Assembly (NCBI GenBank): GCA_023690525.1
Contig: CM043018.1
Location: 60,922,377-60,986,376, forward strand
From: Holotrichia oblita
Taxonomy: Eukaryota > Arthropoda > Insecta > Coleoptera > Scarabaeidae
Reading direction: 5' to 3'
DNA length: 64,000 bases
Shown here: positions 1 through 14,281 of the stretch, in pieces
Numbering within the stretch: position 1 is the first letter of the stretch
Layout of the letters: every line of letters begins with the position of its first letter
Program-made: the position numbers and the translations under genes
Notes under the pieces: generated by a model
The model's database searches: none
Told to the model about the DNA's origin: nothing
Seen by the model: the letters and a program-made list of their open reading frames with translations, nothing else

Positions 1-2507
1 GCGCTTGAGGCCAAGCCTACTACACACATTCATTTTCTGTAACACGTGAAGACTTATAGCACACTGTGCAAGATATTTTATTCTTGATATATGTACATAC
101 CTATTTGATAACATTTTCTACACTTTTCTACATCCATATTGAAATATCAACCATCTGGTTGGTATAACGTTTGATATTGTTGTGATAAATTACTGTTTCA
201 TTAATATTGGGTAGAATATTTTTATGTAATCTGAAAAATGTAAATAGAATAAATAAGATACATACATATTTCAAATTGCTTTAACTGTTCAACTTTAATG
301 TAATTGTTTTTTTAAGTTACTTACAGTCTGTAAGAAATATAATTAGAGTTGCTATAATGCTACATTGAGTAAATTAAACCAAATAAAAAATTCTGGTAGA
401 TCTACTTATATGTTGGATCTGCCATGGTATTCATCGTTGCCAAAGCTGGGGGCGATTCAACTGGGAATCTGCTTATTTCTTTTTTACATATACTATAAAT
501 TCTTTCTTTTGTATTTTGGTGTTGTGTACGCTGCAAAAGTCGAAATTTAAAATGTAGGTTGTTGTAGGTTTCGAAACTTCTTACTTTGTGCTCTTTTTAC
601 GTGAATATTACGGATTTTATCTTCCACTTCAAAATGGACTTATTTATTCTTATTAATTTCCTCTATTTACTGTTAACTCAAAGGGATTTAAATATTTTCT
701 GGTATATGTGTACTTTAAGTAGCCAGACTGATAATACAACTACTTGCAGTAGTGTCTCAAGTTTTATACCTTTGTAATATTATCTTGTATGCGCGCTAAC
801 TGTACAATTAAACACTTTATATGTATATTTTTTGATAAATTATATAAAGAATTTAATATTTGCTGGATAAGCAAGTGCTGCTTACAGTAATAAGCCGAGC
901 TTTATAAATTATTCAGCATTTTCAATGATTTTGTGATCACTAACATTTCCAAAGTTTTACATTTGGTTAAATTAATTATTTGTTGGTACTTTTATTTAGA
1001 ATTTGTGTAGCTTGTTGGTATAGTTATAGTTCCTCCTTCTTCTTAGTTTTATTTTTTATTTGGTGTTTTTCAACACATTTTAAAATGTATTTTCTTCTGG
1101 TACAATAACTCGTACTGTGTAAGCAAAATCTGTTTTTATTTTCTATTAAATACACTGTATTTTTTGTTAAATACATAACCTCTTCCTTAATATTTTTATG
1201 AATATTACCTCGTATCTAATATCCGCTATTTTTCAGTAAATGTTTCGGAAAAATTTTCAGATATGTAGGAATAATAGTTCCAATCGTAGTTTATGTATAC
1301 ATATACAGGTAACATAATATGTATGTACATATGTATTTTATGCATTCCAGCAACTACGAAATGAATATCGTTTTGTTATGTTGGCTTGTTTTTGTACTAT
1401 GACTCAGAACATGAATTAGTAATGAACCTACTGACCACCTAATGAAAATAAAAGTGTTGCGTTTATCTATAAAAATGTTTCATTCGTATATCAATGATTC
1501 CAAAATATTCATTCTTATTGTAGAAAGTTAGTAACGTATGTACTCGCTGTCTATTACCATTTACATTTACAGAACATTTACTTCCTTTCTCTGTCAGTAT
1601 TGTTGCCCTTTCTTTAAACCTTTATATGTAATATGCACTATTTGTTTAAATCTATCTTTTTACTTTTATGTAGCATCTTTTATAGACATGAGTAATTAGA
1701 AAACAATATAGATGACATTTTTTAAATAAATATAGTAAAGTAAATATACAATCTTCAGTATTCTTTTAGAAAAAGTTTGCATATTATATACAGCGAAATG
1801 TACAGGTGGGACACCACGTTCGCCTCAGTTCGTGTACAAAAAATCGTGTTACCGTTTTTTGTATATTTCGTTTGGATACTGTACGCAACCTCCATATAAA
1901 TTTTCAAAGGGTTCTTGGAAGTGTACTGATACTTTATTCTCCTATTGACTGATGCTATATCTATAAAAAAGACTACTCTAATATGGATTGAGGTATAAAG
2001 AAGATCTTGAAGTTTCCGCGTCTATTGACAGACAGTTTTTTTAACAAAATTGATGAGCAAGAACCAACGAACGCGCGGTGTATTATTGCGCAGCAGCAAC
2101 GCGCATAGTTTGCTTCGGATTTCACAAATACATGTATATCTCAATTGAAGATATGGCTATGTACCGATAAAAATCGGTAACACCAAGCACCCGAATTTTA
2201 TCTATATGTAACCAGTCCACAGTCTTTGAAATCACACAAGATACCGACGGTAAATATTTTTTGCAAAGACTCGTTACTTCTAGTGTTCATTCTAAGTAAG
2301 ATATAACGATTTCGCTTTTCTGATGCTTAAGAATCAAATTAATAGTTTTACTCACGAAACGAACATATTTGGGTTGCGTTTGCGTAGCTGAATATAATAT
2401 ACTTATATATTATTTTCAACTACTCATGTTATTATGTATATTAGAGTTGAAAAAGTAGGTGATAGCTTTTTCCATGAAAAATATAATTATTTACATTTAA
2501 ATTTCAG
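1..2507 (+). other. Intron of eIF4G2 upstream of the first visible exon
   Basis: This AT-rich stretch ends in a normal acceptor (TTTCAG just before 2508). I see no exon of the MIF4G or MA3 parts of eIF4G2, so the 5' part of the gene lies to the left of the window. Short open frames at 365-550 and 586-777 lack recognisable domains or splice context and look like chance. Confidence 0.6.
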
Positions 2508-5500
2508 GTGCATTCAAGAACTGCTTATTACACGTAAAGGGGATGATCCCTCCGAGGATTTGGAGTGCCTCTGCCAGATTCTGCGGACCTGTGGCCGCAT
2601 CCTGGACACAGACAAGGGCAAAAAGCTGATGGATCAGTACTTCGAAAGAATGTCACTTTTGGCTGATAATACAGATTTGGCTCCAAGAATTCGGTTCATG
2701 CTGAAAGATATCATCGATCTCAGGCACGAAGGGTGGATGCCACGCAAGGCGACGATAGTTGAGGGTCCTATGCCTATCCACCAGATCAGACCGACGGAGG
2801 ACGATAGGCCCGGTTACCGCAGAGACCGCAACCCGGACCGTGACACAGAAAGATCGAGCAGTTCCGAGCTGTTTCGACATCCGATGAAAACCAGGGGTGG
2901 TATCGAAGATATGCTCCTTAATATCAATTTAGCGCCAACCGGACCCAATCTAATATCGGCGTTTAACGGATTCGGTGGTGGTGGTGGACAGCGCGAAGGC
3001 GGTTTTCGCGGTCACAATAATCAACGTAGTGGTTTCCCCAACTACAATAACCAACGCGGTCAATACAAGCACAATCAGAATAATGCAAACACTCAATATA
3101 ATAATCGTAAGTAAACTGTAGATTATTATTAGGACTTGAAAATAAAATGATACGAATAATTTAAAAATAAAGTACTAAGATTGATGTCAATCAGTTGTTA
3201 GATGTAGTGATGTCAGAATGTTTTTTACAGAGTCCAACAAAGAACTAGCTCCGAGATTTAAAAAGAATCTAATCGTGAGCCATAATATCGGAGACGTAGA
3301 ATTGAGACCAGCTCCAAACTCTCTGTTTAATAAGGCTGTAAAGACCAATAATATAATGAACAGCAAGCCTATGGACGCTCTCCCAGCGACTCCAAAACAA
3401 ACACCAACACCTTTACTAAAGGAATCATTGCCTATCAAACCCGTGTCTGCAGAAAAACCAAAACAGACAAAAAAGGATAAGGTACGATATTTTGATTAAT
3501 TTTCACGGGCCTCTTTAAGATTGTCTCAGAGCTCTTAACTTTGTCGTCATTCGACTTTTTAAGTTAAACGATTTTACAAACAAGGTTATTAAAACATGAC
3601 AACCGCGTTCATCAAAAAATGTTTTTTGAGTGATCCATTAAAATTCAAACATCAAGAAAATATGAAAACAAATTGTAGTTAAAACGTAATCAATTAAAAA
3701 TATCGAACATCATAAAAAAAAACTTTTTATCCAGAGAGATAAAATAACAATATAGGTATGTTAAACTCTCTACTCTAAGCATGAATTTTTTACTCTCTCT
3801 CTACTCTACTCTGTAACCCGACACACGCAATTTTCGCCTGTAGTTTGTAAAAAAAATCATAACTTTGGAATCATTGCAGGTAATCAATTGAAATTTTAGA
3901 TTATCAAATCATACTCTTTCTTTTAGTGATATAAATTTAATTCAACTCTCGCCACAAAGGAGAGGTGAATTTTTCCATGCGTACTTCAATGCTTGTAACT
4001 TTGTTCATAATTAACTTACTAGAGAAATACTCCACATTTAAGCTGTTCTTGTTAATGATAAATTTGTGGCGAAAGAAATCGTTTTTCATCTTCTATTTGT
4101 GAAACAAGCGATTTTTTTACCTGTACGATTTTTTTTTCCTTAATGTATATGAAAGGACAAAACGACAAAGTATCTGAATTCCGTCGAACACGGTTTTAAA
4201 AAGAAAGGGTGTTTGTGCTGTTTACGCGTTGATAAAAATTCAGAAAAAATATAATGCACGAACCGACTAAAAGCAATAATACTAGTGTGGTTAGAGAGGA
4301 GTTTTCAATTGGAGGTAACGCTTGCCATGCAGTTTGATAAATTTTTTATCCCTTTTGAAACTTAGATCTTATATACCACCGAATCAAGATCTTATAATTG
4401 CCTTTAGGCGTTTTGTGTGTGTCCGTGTGTTAAGCTTGCAAGTACAATGTGAGTAAATTACAATTGCGAGGTTTGTAAATTGGACAATCCCAGCATACAC
4501 GAGCTTCGATCTACTATCTAATTTGGCAATAAGCCACTTAACTGAAGGGTGTCTGTCAATTGCTATAAAAATATAACATACAAATTAATATCTCCGCGAC
4601 GTGAGTGGTTTATTTCCTACTTTTAGTTGTAGTTTGACTTAATGTACATAATGATTCAAGACTGTATATCACCATTATAAATATTTAACGTTTCATGTGA
4701 ATTTCAACAAATAAACGACTTAACGACTACTAAAACTTTTTAAAATGTAAGAGCGGATGATCAATTGTTAATGAATTTTCGCCATATAGTTTATTTGGAA
4801 TAAAAATGAAAATTAAGTAGACATAAACGTTAGTCTTTAACATTCTCTCGAAACATCGTATAGTTCTACAATCATCAACAAATAAAACTATTTTTCCGCA
4901 GGGTCCCAATAAAGAAGAAGTTATGAAAAAATACTTCGCTTTAATTGATGATTACTTGAAAGGTGACGTTACACTGCAAGAATCAGTTGATATATACAAG
5001 GAGAACAAAGTACCAGATAAATTCTTGAAAGATACTGTTACAAATAGTTTGAAGCAATCGCTTGATAAAACAGACGAAGATAGAGAAAAGTATATCACAT
5101 TCTTTAGTGCCCTAAGAAAGGAAAATTTAATCAGCAATAGTGTTATCCACGAAGTTTTTAAGCTAGTGTGTAACGTGCTCGAAGAACGCGAAAATGAAAT
5201 CACGAAGGTGATGGAAGCCTCGTCTGTTCTTTTCTCTTCTGCAGTTTCTGCTGAACTTGTTAGCTTGTTCGATATTGCCAATCTAACGGACAGTGGCGTT
5301 CATTATCCCCTGTTTCTCTTGGTACTGCAACGTTTACGCAGGACCATGGGAAAAAACGAACTTACCCAGCTTTTTAACAACAGCCGAATTAATCTTCTGT
5401 CTCAATTGCCCGAAAATGACCGGACCAAAGAGCGTTTAACTGAAATACTTGAAGAAAAAGATCTCACTTTCCTGTATCCTCTATTAAGGATACAGGCAGA

Positions 5501-8093
5501 ACTGTCTAAACAGCTTCAGGTAGATCCTAACCCACAAGTGTTCTACAAATGGATCAAAGAGAACTTAGATTCAGTTAATTATACTGATCCTGGATTTATT
5601 AACGCTCTCATGACTGTTTTGCTCAAATACATTACACAGGTAAGCGCTTTATTCATACTATTTTATTTGCATTTCTATGTACTAAGTGTATTAAATTATT
5701 TGCTTACTTTATCAAGACTTAAAAATTGTAAGATATTATTCTAAAAAATAATTGAAATTTATTGCCGTTTATTTTTCTTTTAACGTATCAGAAAAGTGTA
5801 ACTGACACAAATTTAATTGAATATTTAAAAATTAAGACCCAACTTCATTTAAATCTCAACATGACTAACTCAGTTCAGTACCAATATAAATTTTCAAAGT
5901 AGCTTACTAACTGTACATGGCTGAAGAATAAGCGTTTTCAAATGAATTCAAGAAGCTCCCAAGAGCTTGCAACTACCAATTAATTGTTTATATTGATAAA
6001 CACAGTGTGAGATATATTAGGGTAATTCAAATTACCAATGGCATTTTTAATGTTATAGTTTTAATAGTGACATTAAATTTCGCAAACAATTTGATGACAC
6101 TATTATTATTGTTCTCAGAGATATAACGTCGCCGGTATTTTTTTAAAGAGTAGATGTCATTTTTTGACATGTTTGAAAAGTATATACTTACCTGCAGTTT
6201 TTCAGCGAACTCCATTTGAAATATCGTTTTGTAGTAACAAAAAAAATTATTTGTTTGTTAACCAAAAAAAATGAAAAAATATATATTGTAACAAATTTAA
6301 GTAGTAATTTGTATTTATTGTCTTACAGTATCCTAAACAATCAATAAATTTCTGCTGAACTCTATCAAAGTCATCCAGAGAGATTTCTCTTACTACCATA
6401 CATATTTGACTGACAATGTTTTTAGCATAACCCCCAGCAGAGATGCCATTCTATTGAAATCACAGTGTTTCATTTGATATGTCTGGATCATTTGCACTAC
6501 AGCAGAGATGCCCCGTTATTGTTTTACTTATTGATTGTAACACTTTCGCGTATCGTTCGGATTTTTTTGAAAACGCCTATATTTTAATTCATAACACTAC
6601 CATTTTGAGCATTGACTTTCGACAATCGTGATATCGTTAATAATTTTATGTGTAAACAAGAATTTAGTATATAAGTATTGAATGTTTTTACGACATTTCA
6701 TACATTTTATTGAACTTCAAAATGTTTAAATGGAATTTATAATACATTGCATCTCATTAAAAGAGTAAAAAATAAGTTTGCGTTTGTTTTGCGTTTTTCA
6801 CTGGGGCATCTAAGGATGTAAGTTCATAACAATAGAAATGAAATGCAAACTTTTTTTAAACTTCTATACTTTAAATCATATTCGTTGGTGGTTAACTGCA
6901 TATCACATCTTTGATTACTTCCAACAAAAATTTTTTACATTTTGGGCGATTACAGTCGAGCATTTAAAAGAGCTTTTATATTAGTATGAGACCATTTATT
7001 AACTTGTATGAGCGATATGTGATTTGAAACCTTTATTTGTAAAGTTACTTATACATATTATGTCTTTTGCTTACATCTCTACAGGAGGCAGTCCTGGTGT
7101 CTGAAGGTGACGACAAAGGAATCGCGGAAAAAGAGAGGAGTATGCTAGAACGTTATCTGCCCATCCTAAAAGCCTTTTTACATGAACAGCCAACTCTGCA
7201 ATTAGTAGCAGTTTATTCCCTCCAAGTGCATTTATACGCACAGGGTTTTCCTCGCGGTCAGTTACTGCGTTGGTTCATGGCGCTCTATGATCTGGAGATA
7301 GTTGAAGAAGAAGCTTTTTTAAATTGGAAGGAAGATGTGACAGATGCTTATCCAGGGAAAGGACAAGCACTGTTTCAAGTACGTACTTTTATTGCATTTA
7401 ATGTCAGATACTGGTTTAGCTAAGAGCTACTCCGCTTTATGAGATTGATGAAGATATGTTATATGTATTTCTATGGTTCTATGGTAAATTTTTTGTAGCT
7501 CTAACTATACTGGCGCAGTAGTAAAGTAGAGTAAGTCATCATTCTATAATTTAAAATGACTTATGCTGTTGCGAGAAATCCTTCACGTTATAAAATTAAA
7601 CGACTGAGAGAAATGTAATTAAAATTGTAATAGATATCTATGTAATATCAGTAACCTTAGAAAAATTTATAGATCCTTTTCAGTAGTGGATGATTTTGCA
7701 GTTTAAGCTTAATTACAGTAAAATTTATATGAGACAAGTAAATCCAGAATTTGTCGATGAACAAATATATTACAATATATTATATTGTATATATATATAA
7801 TAATATATAATATAATATATATATTACAATATATTATATATATATATTATGAACAAATATATTACAATATATTCTCTGAACTCCTTCTTTTTTTAATTAT
7901 TTCATTGTATGTCTTGCGTAATAAATTATTAGCCCATATTTGTTATTGAAAAATCAGAAAAATCCTTAAAATTTACTGTTTGTACCTACTAACTATATCA
8001 ATTCTATTCGAATTCTTATTTTTATAGGTAAATCAGTGGTTGACTTGGCTGCAAGAAGCGGAATCGGAAGAAGAGGAAGAAGGAGACGAATAA
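2508..8093 (+). CDS. eIF4G2 (NAT1): Eukaryotic translation initiation factor 4 gamma 2 (DAP5/NAT1/p97), 3' exons
   Basis: This is the C-terminal half of the eIF4G-like factor that supports cap-independent and alternative initiation; it binds eIF4A and eIF3 but lacks the eIF4E site. Exons, all with GT-AG borders: 2508-3106, 3231-3481, 4902-5639, 7085-7378 and 8028-8093 (stop TAA 8091). Phases agree (1, 0, 0, 0). Exon 1 opens with CIQELL and carries DLECLCQI and LMDQYFERM, the end of the MIF4G domain, followed by a Gly/Asn/Arg-rich disordered tract. Exon 3 (starting GPNKEEV) is the MA3 region, with HYPLFLLVLQRL. Exons 4-5 form the W2 domain, with EEEAFLNWKED, PGKGQALFQVNQWL and an acidic tail EEEEEGDE. 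The order and motifs match animal DAP5 throughout. The first exons lie outside the window. No frameshift or missing exon is seen from MIF4G onward. Confidence 0.96.
3825..4106 (+). repeat. Dispersed repeat in an eIF4G2 intron
   Basis: The segment from CGCAATTTTCGCCTGTAG onward is closely repeated, same orientation, at about 11335-11643. Shared blocks include AAATCATACTCTTTCTTTTAG and CTTACTAGAGAAATACTCCAC. The copies differ by point changes and small indels. No open frame is conserved, so this is probably a non-autonomous transposon or its terminal part. Confidence 0.8.
7745..7875. repeat. AT microsatellite
   Basis: A run of TA dinucleotides interrupted by ACAATATAT units sits in the last intron of eIF4G2. 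The unit GAACAAATATATTACAATATAT occurs on both sides of the TA run. It is low-complexity DNA likely to vary in length. Confidence 0.85.
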
Positions 8094-9200
8094 TAATTAT
8101 AAATTTGCGCCGTGATAAGTGTAAATTACTAGGAAATATATTATTATATCAATTAAGTTATTAATGATAAAACGGACAGCAAAGTCCCTTTATTTTATTT
8201 TTGATGTCGAGCATTGGTCCTCTATTAAACGAAAGTATTTACAAAAAAAAAAAAAAACAAAATAAAAAAGAAAAAGCAAATGTAGTATCAACCGTGTAAT
8301 CACCCCATGTGCAGTAGTTATTTTTTGATTTCTTTATATCGAAGAAATATACCTTATACATGTAATTATATTTTAAAAAATGAAGAAGTCGAAAACTCAG
8401 AAAATATTTTAAAAATACCTAACTTAAGCACCAGTTTAGTGGAATTGTATATTATTATTATTAATATAATTATATATCCCCTCCCCTCCAAAAAAACAAC
8501 CTTTACCCTCGTATTTCCATGTGTGTGAATGGTTTTATATAATTAATTTTAACGGACAGTAGTAACAGTGACGTTAGATCTGTAAGATTGTGTCTCATGT
8601 TTGCTTACCAAATTTATAATTATTATTATTACACGGAATCTGTTTTTACACTAATTATATTGAATCAGTGACTGTATATCGAATATATATATTATATAAA
8701 ATATATCTTACATATATCAAAATGATCGGTAGAAATGAGAAAAAATAATTTCAAAAAAACATCTTTTTTCTTCACTCTCAAGTTAATTTTTATTATTATA
8801 GTTATATATTTATATATTCCTGTTTTCTTGGTATTATTACTTAAAAATGAGAATAATTTTGAATACTGTGGAACATTATTTTTTTAATACCTTGTTTCTA
8901 TTTGCTGTATACACGTAGACGTAGTGTTTGTCACGATTACTAGAATAAAAAAAAAACAAAAATGATAATAAAAAATTGTACTGTGAGCATTTTTTTCATT
9001 TCATTGTTTATTGTCCTATGAATATTTATACATAACTCGATGGCATTTTGCTATCAATATCGAACATCGCATGTATTGTTTTCATTCTACTCATGCACCG
9101 TATAATGTATTTATTACGAAATGGATTATTATAGGACATTTTGCAGAAATGTATTTAATAGATATGGAGTCTAAATAAATGAGGGACTAATATGAATATT
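8094..9200 (+). other. Probable 3' UTR of eIF4G2
   Basis: After the TAA at 8091 there is no further coding signal. Candidate poly(A) signals AATAAA lie near 8943 and near 9173; the second is followed by a T-rich stretch. Which site is used cannot be told from sequence. Confidence 0.45.
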
Positions 9201-10220
9201 CTTTGTTTATTTTCGTGTAGATTTTTTAAATTCACATCCATAAAAGTTGAGTAAGTTTCAGGGAATATTATAACAAGATTTGTTTAATAAGAAACAAGAT
9301 CTGTTTAGAGATCTTTATTGATAATATAATTATATTACTGAAACTTGCTCCTCTTTGCCGAGTCTAGTTATGTGTTCCTTCAAAACAACCCCCCTCTCCT
9401 CCATTTCCCCTTATTTGACAGAATACAAAAAATTTGTCCAGTGTAAAATATGTGGAATTATCAGAAAATTTCGATTTCTAGAACATTTAGCGGTCATCCT
9501 AATAATAGTAATTCCCGTTTCTCGGGGCCACTTTAGTCAGTGATATTTTTTTCCCAAAACTGTACAATAAACCTTTTTTGAGATATGCCCGATCGCCATT
9601 CTTACAATTAGTCGGCCACCCGGTACATACAATTAAAATTTTTATCATAGTAACTTAAATATCCCGTATTACTAAATATAATTTGTATTAGTATTTTTAT
9701 ACTATAATTTAATATAGTTAACAAATAACCTTAAAGAAAAACACTTTAAAGTCAAGATTTATTAAAAGTAAAGTTACGTTAGCTTTATTTTTATATTCTC
9801 TTGTTGTTACCAAACAAATAATATAACCTTACATTTATCTAAAAAAAACACCAAAGTTTACTTATAGGTCAGACAATCATATGAAAAAAAAAATAAAATA
9901 AAATAAAGATTGCTAAAAAATTTAAAATATTTTAGTTAGGACACTTCACGCATGTTTGGATTTTGTCTTTTTAAGAAATTATTTGCTTTATGATAAAGAA
10001 ATATTTCATGTAAAAATATAAGGAAATTTCTGTAATATCTCCCTATATTTAAATATCACAGAGGTACATATCAGCAATAAGGATGAAATGTTACTCTGTT
10101 GTATGGGATAATAAAGATTGTAGATAGTACAAGAAACTAAAAAAAATAAGAAACCCAAAACTTGTACTGGGGCAAATTTTCTTTTAAAAACTACAGAACA
10201 ATTATTTTGTATTGTGTAGA
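9201..10220. other. Intergenic, no gene seen
   Basis: AT-rich sequence with short chance open frames (9355-9543 plus, 10006-10236 minus) that show no domain, no splice context and biased low-complexity composition. Confidence 0.5.
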
Positions 10221-10390
10221 CCCATATAGCACACATTGTCCAATGGACGTACCGTTTAGTTCCGAAATATATCCAATGGTCCGTGGACCATAAACAGATT
10301 TTGTATGGACGTCCTAACAGTAAGGTCTATAGTACTTTTCCGCATGAACGTCCGTTTAAGGTTCGTTAAAGGTCCATGCGGGTATCTAAT
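10221..10390. repeat. Patch of GGACGT/ACGTCC motifs, probable transposon part
   Basis: Short motifs of the type ATGGACGTCC, CAATGGACGTAC, GAACGTCCG and GGTCCATG recur on both strands within 170 bp. Clusters of subterminal repeats like this are typical of DNA transposon ends. A related palindrome lies 600 bp to the right (10991-11022). No transposase is visible between them. Confidence 0.45.
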
Positions 10391-10990
10391 CTGAGTGTAT
10401 CTACTATTGTAGTATATTTTATATTAGCATTATACGAATTATTATTACAAATATTGCTGTTGGTGTTTCTTTGCTAAGGAAAAATACGAATTTTATGTGG
10501 TTCGGGAGTTTATTTATGGGCAGCACTTAAAAAACCATATTGATTGACTTGGATTGACAATCATACGTCAGACTAAACATAGTTTATAACACGTTTATAA
10601 GCACAAGGAAGTATCATTTTTTTACAAAATAATATCAAGTATGAAAAAATCAAAAAGATGACAAGAAAAAAAAAGAAGTCCTTTTGGAAGAAAAGCATAT
10701 TTGAAAAAATAGTTGGAAGAAGAAGTAGCGTAGGAAAAGAAAGAAAGAAATAAAAGAAAAGAGAGTAAACACTACCCAGGGCGAAAACAAGAGCGAAGAC
10801 TTCTTATTTACTTTCAGATTTTACAAATATATTATGGTATGGCAATGGCATTATTAGGTATGTAACGAAACTGAAGTAACTAAGTTCCGCAATGTATATT
10901 TGTAAAATCTAACAGCAGATAAGCAACTTTTGCGGGAGCCCTATTCCCCTATTAAACTTGCAATCGATACGTAGGTACTAATGCCTACTG

Positions 10991-11022
10991 CCAATGGACA
11001 TACAAATTTGTATGTCCATTGG
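10991..11022. repeat. Perfect 32-bp palindrome
   Basis: CCAATGGACATACAAA is followed directly by its exact reverse complement. It shares the CCAATGGAC core with the 10221-10390 patch, which suggests both belong to one transposon family. Confidence 0.9.
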
Positions 11023-11034
11023 CCATTTGTATGA

Positions 11035-11645
11035 TGCCAGTGGATGTACCTGGTGGCCATCTAAGAATGTCGCTCGGTCATATCTCAGCAACTGTTTAGT
11101 ACAGCTTTGGGAAAAAAATATGACTAACTAAAGTGACCCCCAGAAACATCTGAAAATTATTTATAAAAACGTAGGATGACAGGATGACCGCTAGAGGGCG
11201 TAACTCATCACCAAAAATTTTAATTCTATTTTACGCAAAATTTATCAACATAAGGTCTATCATAAATATGAAAATTGGAATCTACTAAAAATTTTGCATA
11301 TTTTACATGGCACAACTCTCGCTCGGTAACGCGAGTCGCACGCGATTTTCGCCTCTATTTCGTAAAGTAAAAAATTCATAACTTTGGAACCGCTGCAGAT
11401 AATCAAGCCAAATTTGGAATGTTGGATGAACAAATCATACTCTTTCTTTTAGTGACACAAATTTAATTCAACTTTCACCACAAATGAGGGGTGAATTTTT
11501 CCATGTGTACTTCAATGCTTGTAAGTTTGTTCATAATTAATAACTTACTAGAGAAATACTCCACATTTAAGTTCTTACTGTCGTTAGTGATCGATTTGTG
11601 GCGAAAGAAATCGTTTTTCATCTTCTATTGGTAAAACAAACGATA
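11035..11645 (+). repeat. Dispersed repeat, longest copy
   Basis: The left part (from CTGGTGGCCATCTAAGAATG) matches 42719-42960 on the plus strand and 58070-58240 on the minus strand. The right part (from about 11335) matches 3825-4106. The full unit is thus about 600 bp and each other copy is partial. It contains the CTCF-like string CCGCTAGAGGGCGT at 11188-11201. No coding frame is shared between copies, so it is probably a non-autonomous DNA transposon whose left end is a CAGGGTG-type terminus. Confidence 0.75.
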
Positions 11646-14280
11646 ATATACTGTACTGCTATTATTTTGCACAGATGAGGTGTATATACTCATTACAATT
11701 TTATTATTCGACAGGATCAGATAATGATGAATACACCAAAGACGGCAAGAAAATACATCAATTTGAATAACAGAATTGAAAACACTATTAACAAATTTCT
11801 TCAAAAAGAAATAAATTTACAACATACTTTAACACGGTTTTTATTTATCACGGGTTTTTAATTATAAAATATCAATATAGAAGTATTAAATCTGACATGA
11901 TATGAAGCTGCTTGGCGAAAAATTTGTAAATATGTATGATTTTACTACAATAGACAACCTAGATTTCTCAAAAGTTAACAGGAATTAAACATTTTATAAA
12001 GGATTGAGATCGCTGGTAAATGAAACAGAATTTTTTTTTTCAAAGACTTGTGGTTTTCGAGATTTTTCGAGTTGAAGGATGCCCGAAGAAGTCACGTGAC
12101 CCAAACGCAAGCTGACGTAGAATACCTGTAACTCAGATTATAGGGTTATGACGATACTAATATGATAACACAAATGTAAGATCCTTTTTTAACCATTAAT
12201 ACATAGAATTAGTACTTTGTGTACATGCATGATAATACATATTATTGTAACATATGTACTTGTAGAATATCACTAATTTTAATACCATACTACTCGTATA
12301 GGTTAGGTACTTGTACTTACATCAAAATGATCAGAACAACAATATCCTGTAGTCTTGTCTGCCAAAGGTACATCTCTCCTTATGGCAGTGAACCATTTAT
12401 TTTTAAAAAGTAAAAAGAAATCGTCCGAATACAAGCTACAAGTAGTCAAGCCATTGATTTCGATAACATAAACAAGGCTTCATACGTCACTCGTTGCAGT
12501 TAACGCAAACGCCGCGTTTCGGGAGAGCGCTGTAATCGTCGTGCTTCTTTCTTCCCCGATTTCTAGGTGAAAAAATATATTTCTTCGTCTGGGAATAAAA
12601 AAAAATGGGTTTTTTCTCATGATTATCTTTAAATTTAAAGAATAATTACAAAGTACATAGGTTCTCTATTTAATAACTATTGACTAACTCATAATTGGGG
12701 ACAAAAATCTTTAAGCGTGCCCATATATATCAAGTTAACTTATTTATATAGTACTAAAGATATTAATTATATATCGCCAGTCCTAAACCTAGAAAGAGTG
12801 TGAAGGAAGATTTATCTAAATCACATGCTAATTTCATATCTTCATGTACAAAAGTCATTACTCCGATAATTAGTAAAATACCTATAATTGTGTCTAGGTA
12901 TTTTTTGGCCCTCACAAATCAAAATCTAAACAAATCAAATTTGGGGTCCTGGGTGGCCATATCGTATATATAGATAGCAAACATGAACTTGTAAGAAAAT
13001 TTTCTGAATATTATTCACAAAAAATTGATTAAACCCAGATAAAAGACATAAATAGAACAAAATCAAAATAATGGCTTCAATGGGGTCAGAAATATATTAG
13101 TATTCATCTACCGCAAAAATGTAATAATTCTCTGCCAGAATGACCACCATAAATCAATGCTGATTAACAGCATTTCTATTAGGACAATTTTTATTTTAGA
13201 ATGTTGTTAGTATGTATCGTATATACATATGTAGATCAAAAGCTAGAGTACGAAATTTGCCGAATAAAAAGCGATAGGTAGTGAAATCAAGTAAAATGCA
13301 CATAGCATAGCGATTTGAGGATTTGAGCAGCTATATAACTATATATTGCCTGAAATCATCGAAACCACAGTACACATGTCACCCCAGAAAACTGGCACTA
13401 GGCCATCTATATAGGTGACATATTGAATGGCATTTACGACCTCAGTCGGCCACTGAACCACTTTTTGTTTAAAAAGGTAGAATACCGTTTTAATTTGGAC
13501 ATGTGCTCAAATTCTAGACTGTTCGGAGCAAGTCCGGGCCTATACTAAACCTAAATAAATCGTTCGTTTTTATCATCTATAAGTACTCAAACTTCCTGCA
13601 CTTATGCTTCTATACAGTTTCTTTTCACACATATAAATCGTAGGTAGTATCTATAAATTAAATCAGTTAATTTTAGGTTTTGTTAGATGAAATATATAAG
13701 TTTCTTGATTTCAAGTGTCTTTGGTTTGTTTTCGATTGCACATTTTTTGACGGTATAACAAGATGCATACAATAGCGGACAAACATTCGAATTTGATGGA
13801 TTCACATTAAAGTTAACGTCATACATAACACATTTTCTGCAGAAAAATATAACACCTCCATAAGTTCTATTTGGTATCATATTTTTCAAAAATAATGTAT
13901 AGCTAAACATTTAAATAATACAAACTATACATTACATAAGGTTTCAAACATGACATTACTATATACTATTATTACTTGGTTCTTATTCTTTTTGCGTAAG
14001 TACAGATTTAACTATATTATGCAAAAAATATTGTGTAGCCATATTAGTTTCCTTGATAAAACGGTCCATTTTATTAATTGTACATTTGAACAGTAGTTTA
14101 CATAAAAAAAATGATTCGGATATTAATTTAAAGATACACGAGTGCAAGTTATTCATGTTTCCCTATAGTTCTTTTAATTATATTTAAACATTTCAACTTG
14201 TATAAATTTTGCATATTACCCACATATTTTTTAAATTACCTTTAATATCTAAATAATATAAGAAATTAAATAGTACATAT
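11646..14280. other. Intergenic, no confident gene
   Basis: AT-rich. About 12935-12960 on the minus strand reads WPPRTPNL followed by LDFDL, a weak echo of the third-aspartate region of IS630/Tc1-mariner transposases; nothing else of a transposase is readable around it. A more GC-rich spot near 12490-12580 has no open frame. Confidence 0.4.
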
Positions 14281-14281
14281 C

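Noticed and set aside
365..550. 61-codon plus-strand frame at the left end with a hydrophobic segment
   Set aside because: It lies inside the presumed eIF4G2 intron, has low-complexity aromatic content, no splice context and no family resemblance.
8307..8528. 73-codon frame after eIF4G2
   Set aside because: Lies in the probable 3' UTR, isoleucine- and asparagine-rich from AT content only.
12935..12960. Minus-strand WPPRTPNL, possible transposase third-acid region
   Set aside because: Only about 15 residues are readable and nothing around supports a transposase, so no separate feature is made.
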